DNA of 64,000 nt, taken from assembly GCA_016584305.1 (NCBI GenBank), contig JACEEZ010020423.1, positions 60,001 through 124,000 of the forward strand. Reading direction: 5' to 3'. Of this stretch, positions 12,140 through 23,293 are shown piece after piece. The DNA is from Chionoecetes opilio (lineage: Eukaryota; Arthropoda; Malacostraca; Decapoda; Majidae). The stretch's first letter is position 1. Each line of letters begins with the position of its first letter. A program made the translations under genes and the position numbers. Under the pieces are notes generated by a model. It made no database searches and was not told the DNA's origin. It saw only the letters and a program-made list of their open reading frames with translations.

Positions 12140-13037
12140 AAAGGCTCATCGCAACATCATGGGCAGCCTACAGCGCCTTGGCGCGCAGGGCAGGAGGGTC
12201 GGCTCAACTGGATCCGAGCCACGTAGGGGTCCGAGGTAACGAGAAGGCGAAACGTGGCCGCCAAGCGTAGTCCGCCAGCGGCCCAGGGTCACATGCACGT
12301 GCCCTCCCAGCTTACAGAGCTCAAGGCGCAGGCCGAAGGAGGGCCGCAGCACACTGCGCTCACCAGGACACACCGAGAGCTGGAGGACCATGGAAGAGGC
12401 AGGCGGCCTGACACGCTGCAGCCAGCCGACTACACCCACTGGACCGCCACTCCGCAACAACCCCAGGCAGATGCGCCACTACTGCAGCCGTGTGCGTCTG
12501 GGCTACTTGCCACCAGAGAGGAGCTGCAAGAGGATTTCGTAGGGGGAAAGTGTGCGACCATGCGAGTATGCACACCCGTCGTCCCATGGTGCCACTACCT
12601 CCTGTCCTGCACGCCGCCATCGCCCCCCTTGAGGCCCGGCCGGCCCTTCGCCGCCCCCTGAGGCCCGGCCCGGCCCTCGCCGCCCCAGCCTGCAGGTGGG
12701 GGGCTGCTGAGTGGCGTGTAAGGCAGGGCACAGCACCCTAATGGTCCGCCACACCCGAGAGGACGTGATGTTGGGGGTGCTGCGAGAACGCCCACTCCCC
12801 GCTGACACATCACCACCCGGCCGGGTGATCAGTGACCGCAGGGGACTTACCCTCACCACGCCTCCACGCGACCCTCCGTAGCGTCTTGACGGGATAATCT
12901 CCTCACCGGCGGGCTGATGGCCCCCCTTTGTACTTTTTTCTGCTGCAATATGTGGATTTTATGTACATGCTCGTACTGTATATATATATGCTGTATGTTT
13001 TAATTATACAATAAACCTTACAAATCAAACAATAAAA
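12140..13037 (+). mobile_element. Second 3' tail copy of the same LINE, in tandem
   Basis: This stretch repeats the 3' part of 11270-12139 in the same order: the RNase H end, the THRELE and TREELQ regions, the GC-rich C terminus and the AT-rich tail ending AATAAA. It abuts the first copy directly. It is a 5'-truncated insertion or a tandem duplication of the tail. Confidence 0.85.
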
Positions 13038-13379
13038 CCAGAAGAGAGATCCAATTAAGATTGTCTGTATTAGTTATACTATCCATAAATGGTAAGGGAT
13101 AAGGCTTAAAGGACAAAAATATGCCGAGAGTCCCGAGACATCGGTTTGCCAGTGACCGTGTAGCGGGAACTCACTACGGACGAAGCGGTTCATACCCTCG
13201 TTTGCTGTCACTAACGCCATATCCATTATGATAATGATAGTACAATGCATAGTTGGAACCCTGGAGAAGTGGACCCGAACACCCAGCTTGGGCGAGGCGG
13301 GCTGACAGCTATCCACCTAGCCATGCAGTGGTAAGCTAGCCTCTCCCCCCTAGCCACCCAGTCTTAGGGTAGCAAGGGC

Positions 13380-13965
13380 ATTGCCAGTCCTACGCAGACT
13401 GGACAGCGCTTACAGCGCAGGCGAACTACGCAGCTGGCCACTACCGTGCTGCAGCTGACGCCGCCCCTGCCACCGCTCCTGCCGCTCCGGTGGACACCGC
13501 AGCCGGCACTCCGGCTGCCGCGCTGCCCCTGGTGCTGCCCCTGCCGCGTTGCCCCTGGCGCTGCCCCCGCCGCCCCCCCTACCGCTGGCAGGCTCCAATG
13601 CAGACGCAGCCCCGCAGTCGACGCCGCCCCCTGCTGTGGACTCCGCTCTCAGGGCGCCGCGTCCTGCCTCCCGACGCCGCGTCGTTGTCTCCTGCCGCCC
13701 CGGCGTTGACTCCTGCCACCCCGTGCTGACTCCTGCCGCCCGGCGCGCCTCCTGCCGCTGCTTCCTGCTGCCTGACACTGCCTCCTGCCCCTCGCCGCCG
13801 CCACCGTCACCATCAACAGTGCCACTAGCCGCCATGCCGCCTAACGACGACTCCACCATGACTGCTAATGTTGCCTTCCGTGCACCTCCATTCTGCAGCC
13901 AGGACCCATCCATGTGGTTCTCAATCTTGGAATGTAATTTCAAGGCTTCCCGCATCACTGTAAGT
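13380..13965 (+). pseudogene. LTR-retrotransposon Gag-like N-terminal fragment
   Basis: After a long Pro/Ala-rich, GC-rich stretch comes MPPNDDSTM (start at 13834) and then APPFCSQDPSMWFSILE. The pattern APPFxxxDPxxWFxxxExxF is typical of the start of Gag in arthropod Ty3/Gypsy-type elements, where it begins the capsid-like domain. The frame stops at 13971, where Penelope-related sequence begins. Only the first tens of residues remain. The family assignment rests on this motif alone. Confidence 0.6.
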
Positions 13966-13984
13966 CTAGTCTAACTCGGTTCTG

Positions 13985-14083
13985 GAAAGGAAAGTGGTAA
14001 CATTATGAAATAAATTATTAGTGATTATCTCAATATATTGAGATAATCACTAATAATTTATTTCATGTTACCACTTTCCTTAA
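13985..14083. repeat. Near-perfect palindrome at the Penelope 5' junction
   Basis: GGAAAGTGGTAACAT on the left pairs with ATGTTACCACTTTCC on the right. The arms are about 45-48 bp, meeting near 14036 at AATATATTGAG. The right arm runs directly into the Penelope-like coding remnant. Confidence 0.9.
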
Positions 14084-14149
14084 CTACACAAAAAACAATT
14101 CTCTGATTTATTAACTCTAGCTATAAAAGACTCTCCATTCATATTTAAT

Positions 14150-14960
14150 AAAAAACTTTATGTCCAAACTGATGGGGTTTCCATGGGGTCTTGCTTGGGT
14201 CCTTCCTTTGCCAATGCTTTCCTATGTCATCATGAACAAATCTGGCTGTCTGACTGTCCTACCTCTTTTAAACCCTTTTATTATAAACGTTACGTTGATG
14301 ACATCTTTTTACTTTTTAAGAATGCTGAACATATTCCCTTATTTCTGAATTACCTTAATTCTAAACACCCAAATATTAAGTTCACATATGAAGTTGAAAA
14401 CCAATTATCACTACAATTTCTAGATATCTTAGTTACCCGTAAAGATAATTATTTTACTTACCTCAGTCTACAGAAAACCTACCTTCACAGGACTTGGAAC
14501 TCAGTATCTATCATTCATCCCTAACCTTTTTAAAATCAATACTATTAAGACCTTACTACACAGATGTTATAGTTTCTCTTCCAACTGGTTTGCCTTCGAT
14601 AATGAAATGAAATTCCTTACTAATTTTTTCCAAAATAATGGATATCCCCTAAATTGATAGAAAAAACTATTTCTAGTTTCTTAGATGAAAAGTTCAACCC
14701 TAAGTCGAATCAACCCGAACCTATATTAGACACACATTATATTAAACTTCCATTTTATGGCCATCTCAGTTATATCATTCGTAAAAAACTCAATGATCTA
14801 CTCAAGTTACACTTTCCTAACTCAAAATGTAATTTTATTTTCACTAATCCATTTACTTTAAGAACACATTTCAAATATAAAGATCCTATACATAAAACTC
14901 TTATCTCCAATATAATTTATGAATTTGAATGTTCGAGCTGTAATGCTCGATACATCGGCG
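14150..14960 (+). pseudogene. Penelope-type reverse transcriptase remnant
   Basis: The translation shows DGVSMGSCLGP, then FLCHHE, then YKRYVDDIFLLF with YVDD at 14291-14302, and then LQFLDILVTR. These are the palm motifs of Penelope-like reverse transcriptases, which lie outside the LINE lineage. The frame is lost near 14500 and resumes at about 14654. The N-terminal fingers are missing. It would have copied the element RNA at a chromosomal target. Confidence 0.88.
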
Positions 14961-15224
14961 AGACGTCAAGAAACTTCCCTTAGGTTCGCAGAACATAAAG
15001 GTGTTTCTGCCCGTACTGGTCGACTCATTTCTTCCCCTTCTCAATCTGCTATTCGCTCACTCTCTCATGATCTTGATCACCCATTCTCTATTAATGATAT
15101 TAGAATCCTATCAAAGGCAAACTTCTCTAGTGACACTAAATTATTAGAATCCATACACATCAAGCACTTGTCCCCTGATCTTAATAATCAAGTCACTTCA
15201 TACCAATTACATTTACTCAAATGA
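14919..15224 (+). pseudogene. GIY-YIG-like endonuclease domain of the Penelope element
   Basis: CNARYIGETSR near 14937-14970 is the YIG half of the GIY-YIG motif, preceded by a FECSSC cysteine pair typical of Penelope endonucleases. After a frameshift the domain continues with LRFAEHKG, then SPSQSAIRSL, and near the end LLESIHIK, which carries the conserved glutamate. The stop is at 15222-15224. Confidence 0.85.
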
Positions 15225-15463
15225 TTATCACACTGTTTTGATCGTCCGACTCTCGTTTCGATTGCTCCATAGGAACCGAAATGCTGCCTGTAAAATCATT
15301 GTTCATTCAGTCCTCTGCCAACCTAGAGAGCATACACACCAAGGTTTGTTAAGTATAAATTGTGTTTTTAGTTTTTAGATAATATAGGATTATTTTATTG
15401 CTTAAATTTTTTTTAGATGTTTGCTTTTAGCAGTTTTTTTTAGTATTTTAACTTATAAACTAT

Positions 15464-15512
15464 TTTAGCCTGATGATGCAAAGTGCCATTGGCGAAACGT
15501 TGCACGCACATG
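15464..15512 (+). ncRNA. Candidate hammerhead ribozyme core in the Penelope 3' region
   Basis: CTGATGA at 15470-15476 is followed 17 nt later by GAAAC at 15494-15498, the two conserved core strands of hammerhead ribozymes. Between them GCAA can pair with TTGGC, with one bulged G, as a short stem II. Hammerhead motifs are known in Penelope-like elements. The first base pair of stem II is not canonical, so activity is doubtful. Confidence 0.5.
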
Positions 15513-15555
15513 AAGAACCCCAAGAATGACTAGTGTCTTTGCCACCCTGAAAAAT

Positions 15556-15557
<2 letters not shown>

Positions 15558-15593
<36 letters not shown>

Positions 15594-15655
15594 TATGAAT
15601 ATGAAAATATCTATATCTATATCTATATTCATATATATATATACTTAGAAAAATG
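15558..15655. repeat. TA-rich microsatellite
   Basis: (TA)n followed by CTATAT-type repeats, directly 3' of the Penelope-like element. Confidence 0.9.
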
Positions 15656-18119
15656 TCAATTATTCACAAGTTTTAAAATAACAACGATATTGGTATGCTC
15701 CATCTTTATTTAGCATATCTGACAACTGTCAGTAAACACATTTTGCGGTATGAATTGCTTTAGAAGTAAACAAAGAAAAAGAAAATACCCAGGGCATGCA
15801 AGGAAACTATGTACCGCCAAAACTGCAAAAATGTTGCTCAACATTTAAGATATAGTACCAGGGTACATAAAAAATTCTATTTACAAATTCTGACCTACAA
15901 ATAAAGATTCTTTCAAACCTTGCAGAATCAAATCACAATTTATTGCATGAGTGTTATACCAAAACTTAGATGCATGTATGTACATGCATACATATAGATA
16001 TAAAGATGGTGCAAGTAAAGAACATCCTTCCTTTTATATTTCTAAGATAACATTTTTGTCATATTAATTTCTGTACAATAGTTACAAAAGAAATCAATAA
16101 AGAATGAAGAATATATAATCTTACCGACCAGCTCGTTTGACTTATGAAAAGCTCATATTATCATGTTTAATGTAAGTAATATTATGGGCCATTAAACATT
16201 TCTAATCTACCATCACTACTGTTGATTAGCTATGACAGAAAGTAGGTATCGTGCCTTGAGAAACAGAAAAATGTTACTTAACATTCTGAAATGTGAAGCT
16301 ATCTTAGCAGTTTGTGGGTAATTGCTTGTCTTAAGACTACAATTCAATTAGTGACTGGCTTTTTTATCTTCTTAAAGCCAAAAATGTAATGATCTAACTA
16401 TACAGATTATAGAAAAATACATCTTTGAGAGAAAAAGGGGAGCTCTCCAGATTCTAGTTTCCTCATTTGGACTGGGTCCTATATATTGAGGACTTTTGCT
16501 GAACGTTACCTGGGATCCTTTTTTTTTTCATGAAGAAAATTTCCTTTATCTAGACCGGCCTTGCCTCCATATATCCAGCAAGAAGGCGTTTTCCTGTACT
16601 TTTCAACAATTTTTCTTTTACAAGCTTTGTAGGCTGTAGTATCTCAACATCTTGAAACACACTTCTACAGTAGAGTCATGCATCCCATGCATCTCCATCC
16701 CATGACTTCGCTTGTTCACATCCCACATTACAATTCAAATATATAACCAAATTCTCATCTCACGATAAAACACATGCATTTCACAGGTGCCCGACACATC
16801 TCTTTCTTCTTGTGAACTCTTGACATTTTGGATCACTCCGTAGGTCACCCTCTCGTTACTTTAGTCTGCTTTATTACCAATCTTGCTTGCCAACTCCTAA
16901 CTTATCTATTTGATTTGTTATAATAATGCTTATGGGTCAATTTTCTGTCTAAAAACTATCATATTTTCGGGCGTCTAAGACTGTTTTATTCCCCATTAGA
17001 TTAGACTCTGAAATTTACCATGCATCCTCCAAGCCATAGGTAAGATTTTCTTCTTCATCTGAGTCAACTGGCTAATTGTAATTCACAGTATATGTCTATA
17101 TTTCCAGTATATCCATTTGCATGCACTGAAATATTGTTGGCCTTGAATGATTTAGATGAAACATAACGAAGCATTTTATACTGTACTATTGTTATACTGT
17201 AATATTGTTAGTTTTTCTGTTTACTGATGAGTCACTTCAGAAAACAAATAGATATCACCAATGTCCTCGAAAACAGTATTATTCAAATCAATGAAGTAAT
17301 AGATTACATGCTATAAAAACTGAAGCCAGGCCACTCCAGTACCTTGACAGTTGAATGAATGAGTAAACAAAGCCTTCAACAATACCGTGGGTGGGCTTTG
17401 AGTGTGCAAACTACTGTGTATATTATTAAGAAAAGATGCACATTATAAGTGGTCAAAATAATCTACATGATGCTTAGGCATCCACAAAACATCTTGGTAA
17501 GATAGATGAAAGTCATTAAGACCTAAATTTTATGATTTTTTTTTCCCTCTAAAAAATAATGCGTCTAAATTGTGGTATGCCTAACACGTTGGAGCATCTT
17601 AAACGACCGAAAATATAGTAATTCATGTCTGTATATATATGTATCCTTTTCTCCCACCATTGTGTTAATACACATTTACAAAGTTTTATTTTTTTATGTT
17701 TCTCCCAATCTCTACACAGACCCAACACAGCGCACAGTGTCACATCTTCCTTCTCTAGCCTCCTGTCCTACTCTACTCTTCCTAGGACTCTTATCGATCT
17801 TTTTCTCTGGCACCTATAATTGTTCCATTCCACATTTACATGATCTAGGGTTTCTTTTCTGGAGTAAAATTGTTGATGACATACTTCCTTGTCTCCGGCC
17901 TCTCACAGGTGCACTATTTTAAATTGCTTGGCTTTTTCTTTTTCTCTATACCAATCTTGCAAGCCACCACATGAAAGATTATGTCTTACCATGATACTGG
18001 GGACCCTAGTGGTCCAAATTGAAGAGGAAAGAAGCCCCCTAAGTGTACAGAAGAGGCAAAAGAATGTAGTAACAAACATCATCAATGTGGCCAAAAACCT
18101 GAGGAAGTATTGTTTTGGA
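15656..18119. other. No feature recognised
   Basis: AT-rich single-copy-looking DNA. No reading frame with a recognisable domain, no splice-flanked exon and no inverted-repeat element was identified. The missing last exon of the kinase gene could lie here or further left, but was not found. Confidence 0.5.
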
Positions 18120-18460
18120 ATGTAGGGGGCGACCTCGCTTTACCTTTACCCTGCTTAACAGTATTTCGCACTTACGATGTGTCTCTTTTAATACCTCTTT
18201 TTCTATTATCGATCATTGGTTTCGCATTTACGATCCATAGCGTGGTGATCGCAACTCAGGCGTCGCCAGCGTCGTGCGTGCACCGTGGCCAAATATGCTC
18301 AATTGTAAGCCTTCTTTATAGCCAATTTATTCTCCTCTTAGATCCTTCATGTCTTCATCAGCTTGCTTGAATCTAACGTTACTCCCCCTTTAAAAATCTT
18401 CCCAGGTTTTCCAAAAAAAAAAAAAAAAAAAAAAGAAGTTTTTATATAATGACATTTAAA

Positions 18461-18500
<40 letters not shown>

Positions 18501-19110
18501 TAAAATAAGTAAATAAATAAAAATGCATGATCAAAAGTAATATATATGAGAACCAACTGTGGGTCAAGGTGCGCTATGAGACTTTGTTAACATTGTGGCC
18601 GATTGTCTCACAGTCCTACCTGCGTGCTTGCAAAACTCACAGCTTCTGTTATTTTGATCTTGAAGTGTTTCTAAGTGTTTATTCGGCCCTAATATCTATT
18701 ACTCTACGTCATTATGGCCCCCAAACGATCTCAAGAGCACTGATACTGGCGGGAAAACGAGAAATCAAAGAAAAGCCTAACTCGGGAAGTAGAGCTGGAT
18801 GTTGTGAAGAGCCATGAGGCAGGTGAGGAGACTAATTCCATCGCTCATAGCCTGGCTTACCTCAATCTACTGTCTCTACTATATTCAAGAATGCAGACAA
18901 GGTTAAGGAGGCTGGGCAGAACACCACAATTTTGTCTGCAAAGCTTGTTACAAGACATCAAGAGCCGAAAATGGAGCAGCTACTATAGCTACATTAATGT
19001 TATTTTTGGTGATAAGTGGAAATTTGGGGAAGTCAAGGAATGCATTCCCATTTAACTCATGTTATAATGGGTTCGTAGAACGATTGTTTTTTCAGGAACG
19101 CACCCCAATC
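18120..19110 (+). mobile_element. Tigger/pogo-derived element, internally deleted
   Basis: A short N-terminal transposase stretch at about 18716-18920 reads MAPKRSQEH, a stop, then SLTREVELDVVKSHEAGE and SIAHSLAY. That matches the CENP-B-type helix-turn-helix that starts Tigger transposases. The catalytic domain is absent. Poly-A and TAA repeats interrupt the left part at 18413-18500. Exact termini were not identified. Confidence 0.65.
18413..18500. repeat. Poly-A and (TAA)n microsatellite
   Basis: About 22 A residues at 18413-18434, then about 13 AAT triplets at 18462-18500. Confidence 0.95.
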
Positions 19111-20599
19111 TTTGAGTGAAAGAAACTTCTATTAACACTGGACATGCTAGGCTGAGGAGTAAGAGACCTGTCTCTTATCTGTCTTCCATCATCACTGTAA
19201 TTACTGACGGGCGAGTGTAGATACTTGTTTCAAGATTTGGCTGTGTAGAGGGCAGGACAGAAGCTAACTAGGATGCAATGTTGCCTGATTTTACCTATAA
19301 ACTAGAGCAGTAAATGTCCGGGCATTACGTAGTGTCGCCTACCTCCTCAACCATTACTTACATAACAGTGCCCACCATGTGTTAAACACCCTATCAATTG
19401 TTCTTAGGTCTGTGCTTTGTTGTTATTAAGATTATTCATGATGTTTTACTAACTTTCTCTTCATTAAAACTGCTTAATATGAACTACTGGGAAGTAAGAT
19501 GAAGGTCCTTGGGCAAAAGTTTACAGTAGGCTACCTATTATAGTTTTTTCACTGCATTATACTCTGCATCCAATGGTAATATCAGTCAATTAACCGTGGG
19601 ATGCGAGACTCTACTGCATATAGGTCCCCTTGCTATCTTATCTTACAAACTTTGTGAAATGATGGAAAAACAATGTCAAAATATGGATATTGTTTGCTGC
19701 AGCGAATATTGGAGGTGAATGTACAGTAGTCCCTCTCCAACTGCACCTATAAGTATCTCCTGCAGTCCTAAGTATCCTTAAATTTATACTGTGACACCAT
19801 ATGATGGAAAATTTGTACTACTCAAGAAAATGGTGCAATTATTTAGTTATATCAGTTATTCCCTAGCTCACTATATCAAACCCATTCCTACCATGCCTAT
19901 GTAATGAATGAACTTGTGGTAAAAATTTGCTGGGAGACATGCTGAGGTATCATCAATCCTGCTAAAGAGGCAATTGAGCTAGTCATCAACAATGAATATA
20001 AAGAAAAAAAACCATAAAACATATTATTGACCTTGACAACAGAGTTACAGGGTGTCAATAGATATCCTCTGCACCAAATCAGTCTGATGACGGTTGCTGT
20101 GGCTTGTCATATTTTTGAAGACATTAATGATTTCTATAGTCAATTTGGTACAAGAAGTAAAGTGCATTTTCAAGTGTTCAAGACACTCGAGGTCGCATAA
20201 TATAAACAGAGATAATTTCATTTAACTGACTTTGTTAGATGAAAAATTACTTGGGAAGCATAAACTTTGGCTGGAGAAGGACTACTGTATTTCTAACAAT
20301 TACTTTGGCAGGAATGTACAAGTTTCATACTCAAAATGCATATAAATATCAAATACTTTAGATGTGAAAAAAGTTGAAAAAAAGACGTTTCCACTTTATT
20401 CTTCTTGAACTGCATCGTGAAAGCCAGTTGAATAAAGTAAAAAGCCACTTAACCCCTCATGGTCGGCTGTCATAAAATAACACTTGCTAGGGTGGGCTCT
20501 TCGGTTGGCTGTCATTATATAATTCCCCATGTTGTGCAGTTCCCTACTTTTCCAACTTCCCACTTTGCTACCTGACATGTATATCCAAGGAACACAATT
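19111..20599. other. No feature recognised
   Basis: No conserved frame, tandem array or paired termini could be supported. Confidence 0.5.
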
Positions 20600-20748
20600 G
20601 AAAATCACCCATAGACTGACTGACATAGACATCATATGACATACATAGACTGACTGACATAGACATCATATGACATAGACTGACTGACATAGACATCATA
20701 TGACATAGACTGACTGACATAGACATCATATGACATAGACTGACTGGT
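20600..20748. repeat. 30-bp tandem repeat, about five units
   Basis: Repeats of CATAGACTGACTGACATAGA plus CATCATATGA. The units are nearly identical and contiguous, with no spacers, so this is not a CRISPR array. Confidence 0.9.
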
Positions 20749-20941
20749 TCAAAGTCAGCACATCACAATGGTACCAAAATGATGCGTGTGGCTTTAATAG
20801 TTTGGCTGTGGTAGCAGTTTGGTGAAAAAAGTAACTTAAATGCGCATAAGGCATAAATGAACTGCTCCTGTACACATGCAGGTGCAAGGTTTCGCCAACC
20901 AGGAGGGATTAAACAACAAAGTATGTGCCAATTTAAAGATA

Positions 20942-21440
20942 CAGTAAAACCCCAGCTATCCAGCACCCATGGGCAATTGTGTGTTCCGGGTGGCTGGATT
21001 GTCTTGTTGGTCGATTGGTACTCTTATAAAGATTCTATTTTTAGTGGTAAACAAAGTAAAATAGTAGAGTTATGTCTGTTCTCACCATATTCCAGACATT
21101 TGCATATGACTATTTCTGTTTCAGTGTTAAAAAAATACATTTAAGTTTTGCTGCCACCATGGGCATAGTTTACAATTAAGTTTGCAGTATGAATATTCCA
21201 GCTAAAGCCTTCAGTTTAGCAATTAGGGTTGTTTATTCAAATGGCAGAAGTACACACAGTGCCATCAGTGGTGGAAAATGTAGCTACAATGAATTTTTGG
21301 GACTTGCCGAGCTTGCTTGGTGCAGATTTCAAATTTTCGTGATTTAAAATATGATTTTACTTATCTATTTTCTTTTTGATCAAATTCCAGTTGCTTGAGC
21401 TTTCCAGATAGTTCAATACCGGATAGCTGGGGTTTTATTG
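20942..21440. mobile_element. TA-flanked MITE with CAGTAAAACCCC ends
   Basis: Left end CAGTAAAACCCCAGCTATCC and right end GGATAGCTGGGGTTTTATTG are inverted repeats, each flanked by TA. Length is 499 bp with no transposase. TA duplication and CAGT ends fit the Tc1/mariner/pogo superfamily. Confidence 0.85.
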
Positions 21441-21786
21441 TAACTGCAATATACAAAAACATGGCTGGAGACACAAAAGTATTATTGTCAAGTGTTATAG
21501 GGTACCAAAGATATATATAATCTAAGATGCATTAGAACGTGCAAGACTGGATGTTGACTGCGAAGGCGTTAGGATTGAGTCATGACTTCGACTCAAATAT
21601 GCTCCATAAAACTGCTCTTGTTCATTCAGTTGTTTCTCAAATTCCTCTTCTAATATCTGGAAAGAAATTTTTTTTTTTATCACATATGAAAGTATTTTCA
21701 TTCACCATTACACACATTTAATAATCATCCATTTCTTGGGTTTTTCAAGAATCATGAGATTCAAAGAAATGTATCAGAAGCAGCAT

Positions 21787-21788
21787 AA

Positions 21789-21822
<34 letters not shown>

Positions 21823-21865
21823 TATATTATACTGTAATATATATATATATATATATATCCTATGA

Positions 21866-21926
<61 letters not shown>

Positions 21927-21934
21927 TATATATA
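21787..21934. repeat. Poly-A and (TA)n microsatellite
   Basis: About 19 A residues, then three TA-dinucleotide blocks reaching the TA target of the next element. Confidence 0.95.
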
Positions 21935-22893
21935 CAGGGAGGTCCCGTTATACGAGCATTCGGTATACGAGAATCCGATGATACGAGATGTGTAAATTAG
22001 GGTCTATTTTCAATATACGAGATCGAAAATCCAATGCTACAACATTCAAACTGGGGTGAGTAAAATTACCAAGTTATTTACTAAAGTAAATTAAAAGTTA
22101 TTTACTAAAGTAAATTACAAGTTATTTACTAAATTAAATTAAAAGTTATTTACAAAAAATATAAAGTCATTTACTGACTATATGATTTTACCTAAGGTTG
22201 TACGATAATCAATCTGAAAATATGATAATTCTGGTGGCTCGGTACGACAATGTGGCCTACAAAAATTCACATCCCTGGACGATGTACAATGATTCAGATG
22301 CGCAGAGACGAGTTTGTGGGCAGTGGAAGAGGTCTGCACACCCCTCCCTTGTCCCTTACCTACCCTACCCTCTCAAGTCTATTGTATCACGCGGCAGCAC
22401 CGAGGATCTTTCCTCTTCCCCAAGTGATCAAGGGGAGGAGGAAGAACTCTAACCCAGTCATCCCTGCAAACGCAGTCACCGCTGTTTTCTCTCGAGCCTC
22501 GGAGAGAGGAAACAGGGACTCTCAGCTGGCTACGTGCCAACTTCCTGTCTCCCCACACAACATTACCACTTGTGAGTGTTATGCATGTTTTATGTTTAAT
22601 TAATGTGCAATTATGTTATTTTGTGTGCTATTTTCTCTTTCAGAATGCTTTTTCTACAGAATAGGTAGTACAGTGTGGGTAATATAGACGCTGTGTGTTT
22701 GTTGTGTTTGCTATAGTTTATTTTAGCTTGAAAACCTTTTTTTTTTTTTATTATTATTATTATTTTTTTTTATTGATGGGGTCCTGGAATCAAACATATA
22801 TTTTACCATTAGTTATGTGTTTCGTTATACGAGATTTCGCTTTACGAGTATGCCAGGTGGAACCGAACTGCTCGTATCTTTGGGACCTCCCTG
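21935..22893. mobile_element. TIR family R, copy 1 (CAGGGAGGTCCCG ends)
   Basis: Left CAGGGAGGTCCCGTTATACG and right GGGACCTCCCTG are inverted termini flanked by TA. The subterminal sequence has repeated TATACGAG motifs in both orientations. Length is 959 bp, without a recognisable transposase. Copies 2 and 3 are at 31956-32726 and 62448-62720. Confidence 0.9.
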
Positions 22894-23293
22894 TATACAG
22901 TACTCGTCAAAAGTACCGTATATGGCTGCGTATAAGACGACCTTTTAACCTTAAAAAATAGCCACGAAAATTGGGGGTCGTCTTATACGCCCAGTATAAA
23001 ATGTGAACCTTAAATCCTGTGGTGTACGGGATGTTGTTAGCGCGGGTAATGATTGATGGTAGGCTTACCCCTGCCTTGGTAAAAACACAGATACTTTCTA
23101 CTGAAATCACTTACCGTAATTCACATTATTTTAATAAAATAATAAGTGTAGCTAGATGAGTAAGCTGATCAGGACGTGTAATGTAACTATGTGTATGGTT
23201 GCAACCAGAATTATGTGTAGAGGAGTGCCAGGTGCAACCGTCGTCCTATATATATACTGTACACAGAGAATATACGTGAGTGGTATATGAATT

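Larger units (their letters stand above)
14084..15540 (+). mobile_element. Penelope-like element, 5'-truncated
   Basis: The element contains the C-terminal part of a Penelope-type reverse transcriptase, a thumb region, a GIY-YIG-like endonuclease domain and a 3' region with a hammerhead-like core. It ends near a TA microsatellite. The 5' fingers region is absent and is replaced by the palindrome at 13985-14083. Confidence 0.9.

Noticed and set aside
8406..12741. Numerous 100-200-codon frames on both strands as independent genes
   Set aside because: They are overlapping shadows in GC-rich LINE sequence. Only the frames carrying EN, RT and RNase H motifs have biological meaning.
13446..13974. 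Pro/Ala-rich host protein
   Set aside because: The end matches a Gag-like motif and the remainder is frame-ambiguous GC-rich sequence, so a retroelement fragment is more likely.
17572..18125. Possible host exons in the 17.5-18.1 kb frames
   Set aside because: No conserved motif and no convincing splice borders in a shared phase.
20600..20748. 30-bp repeat resembling CRISPR repeats
   Set aside because: The repeats are head-to-tail without spacers.
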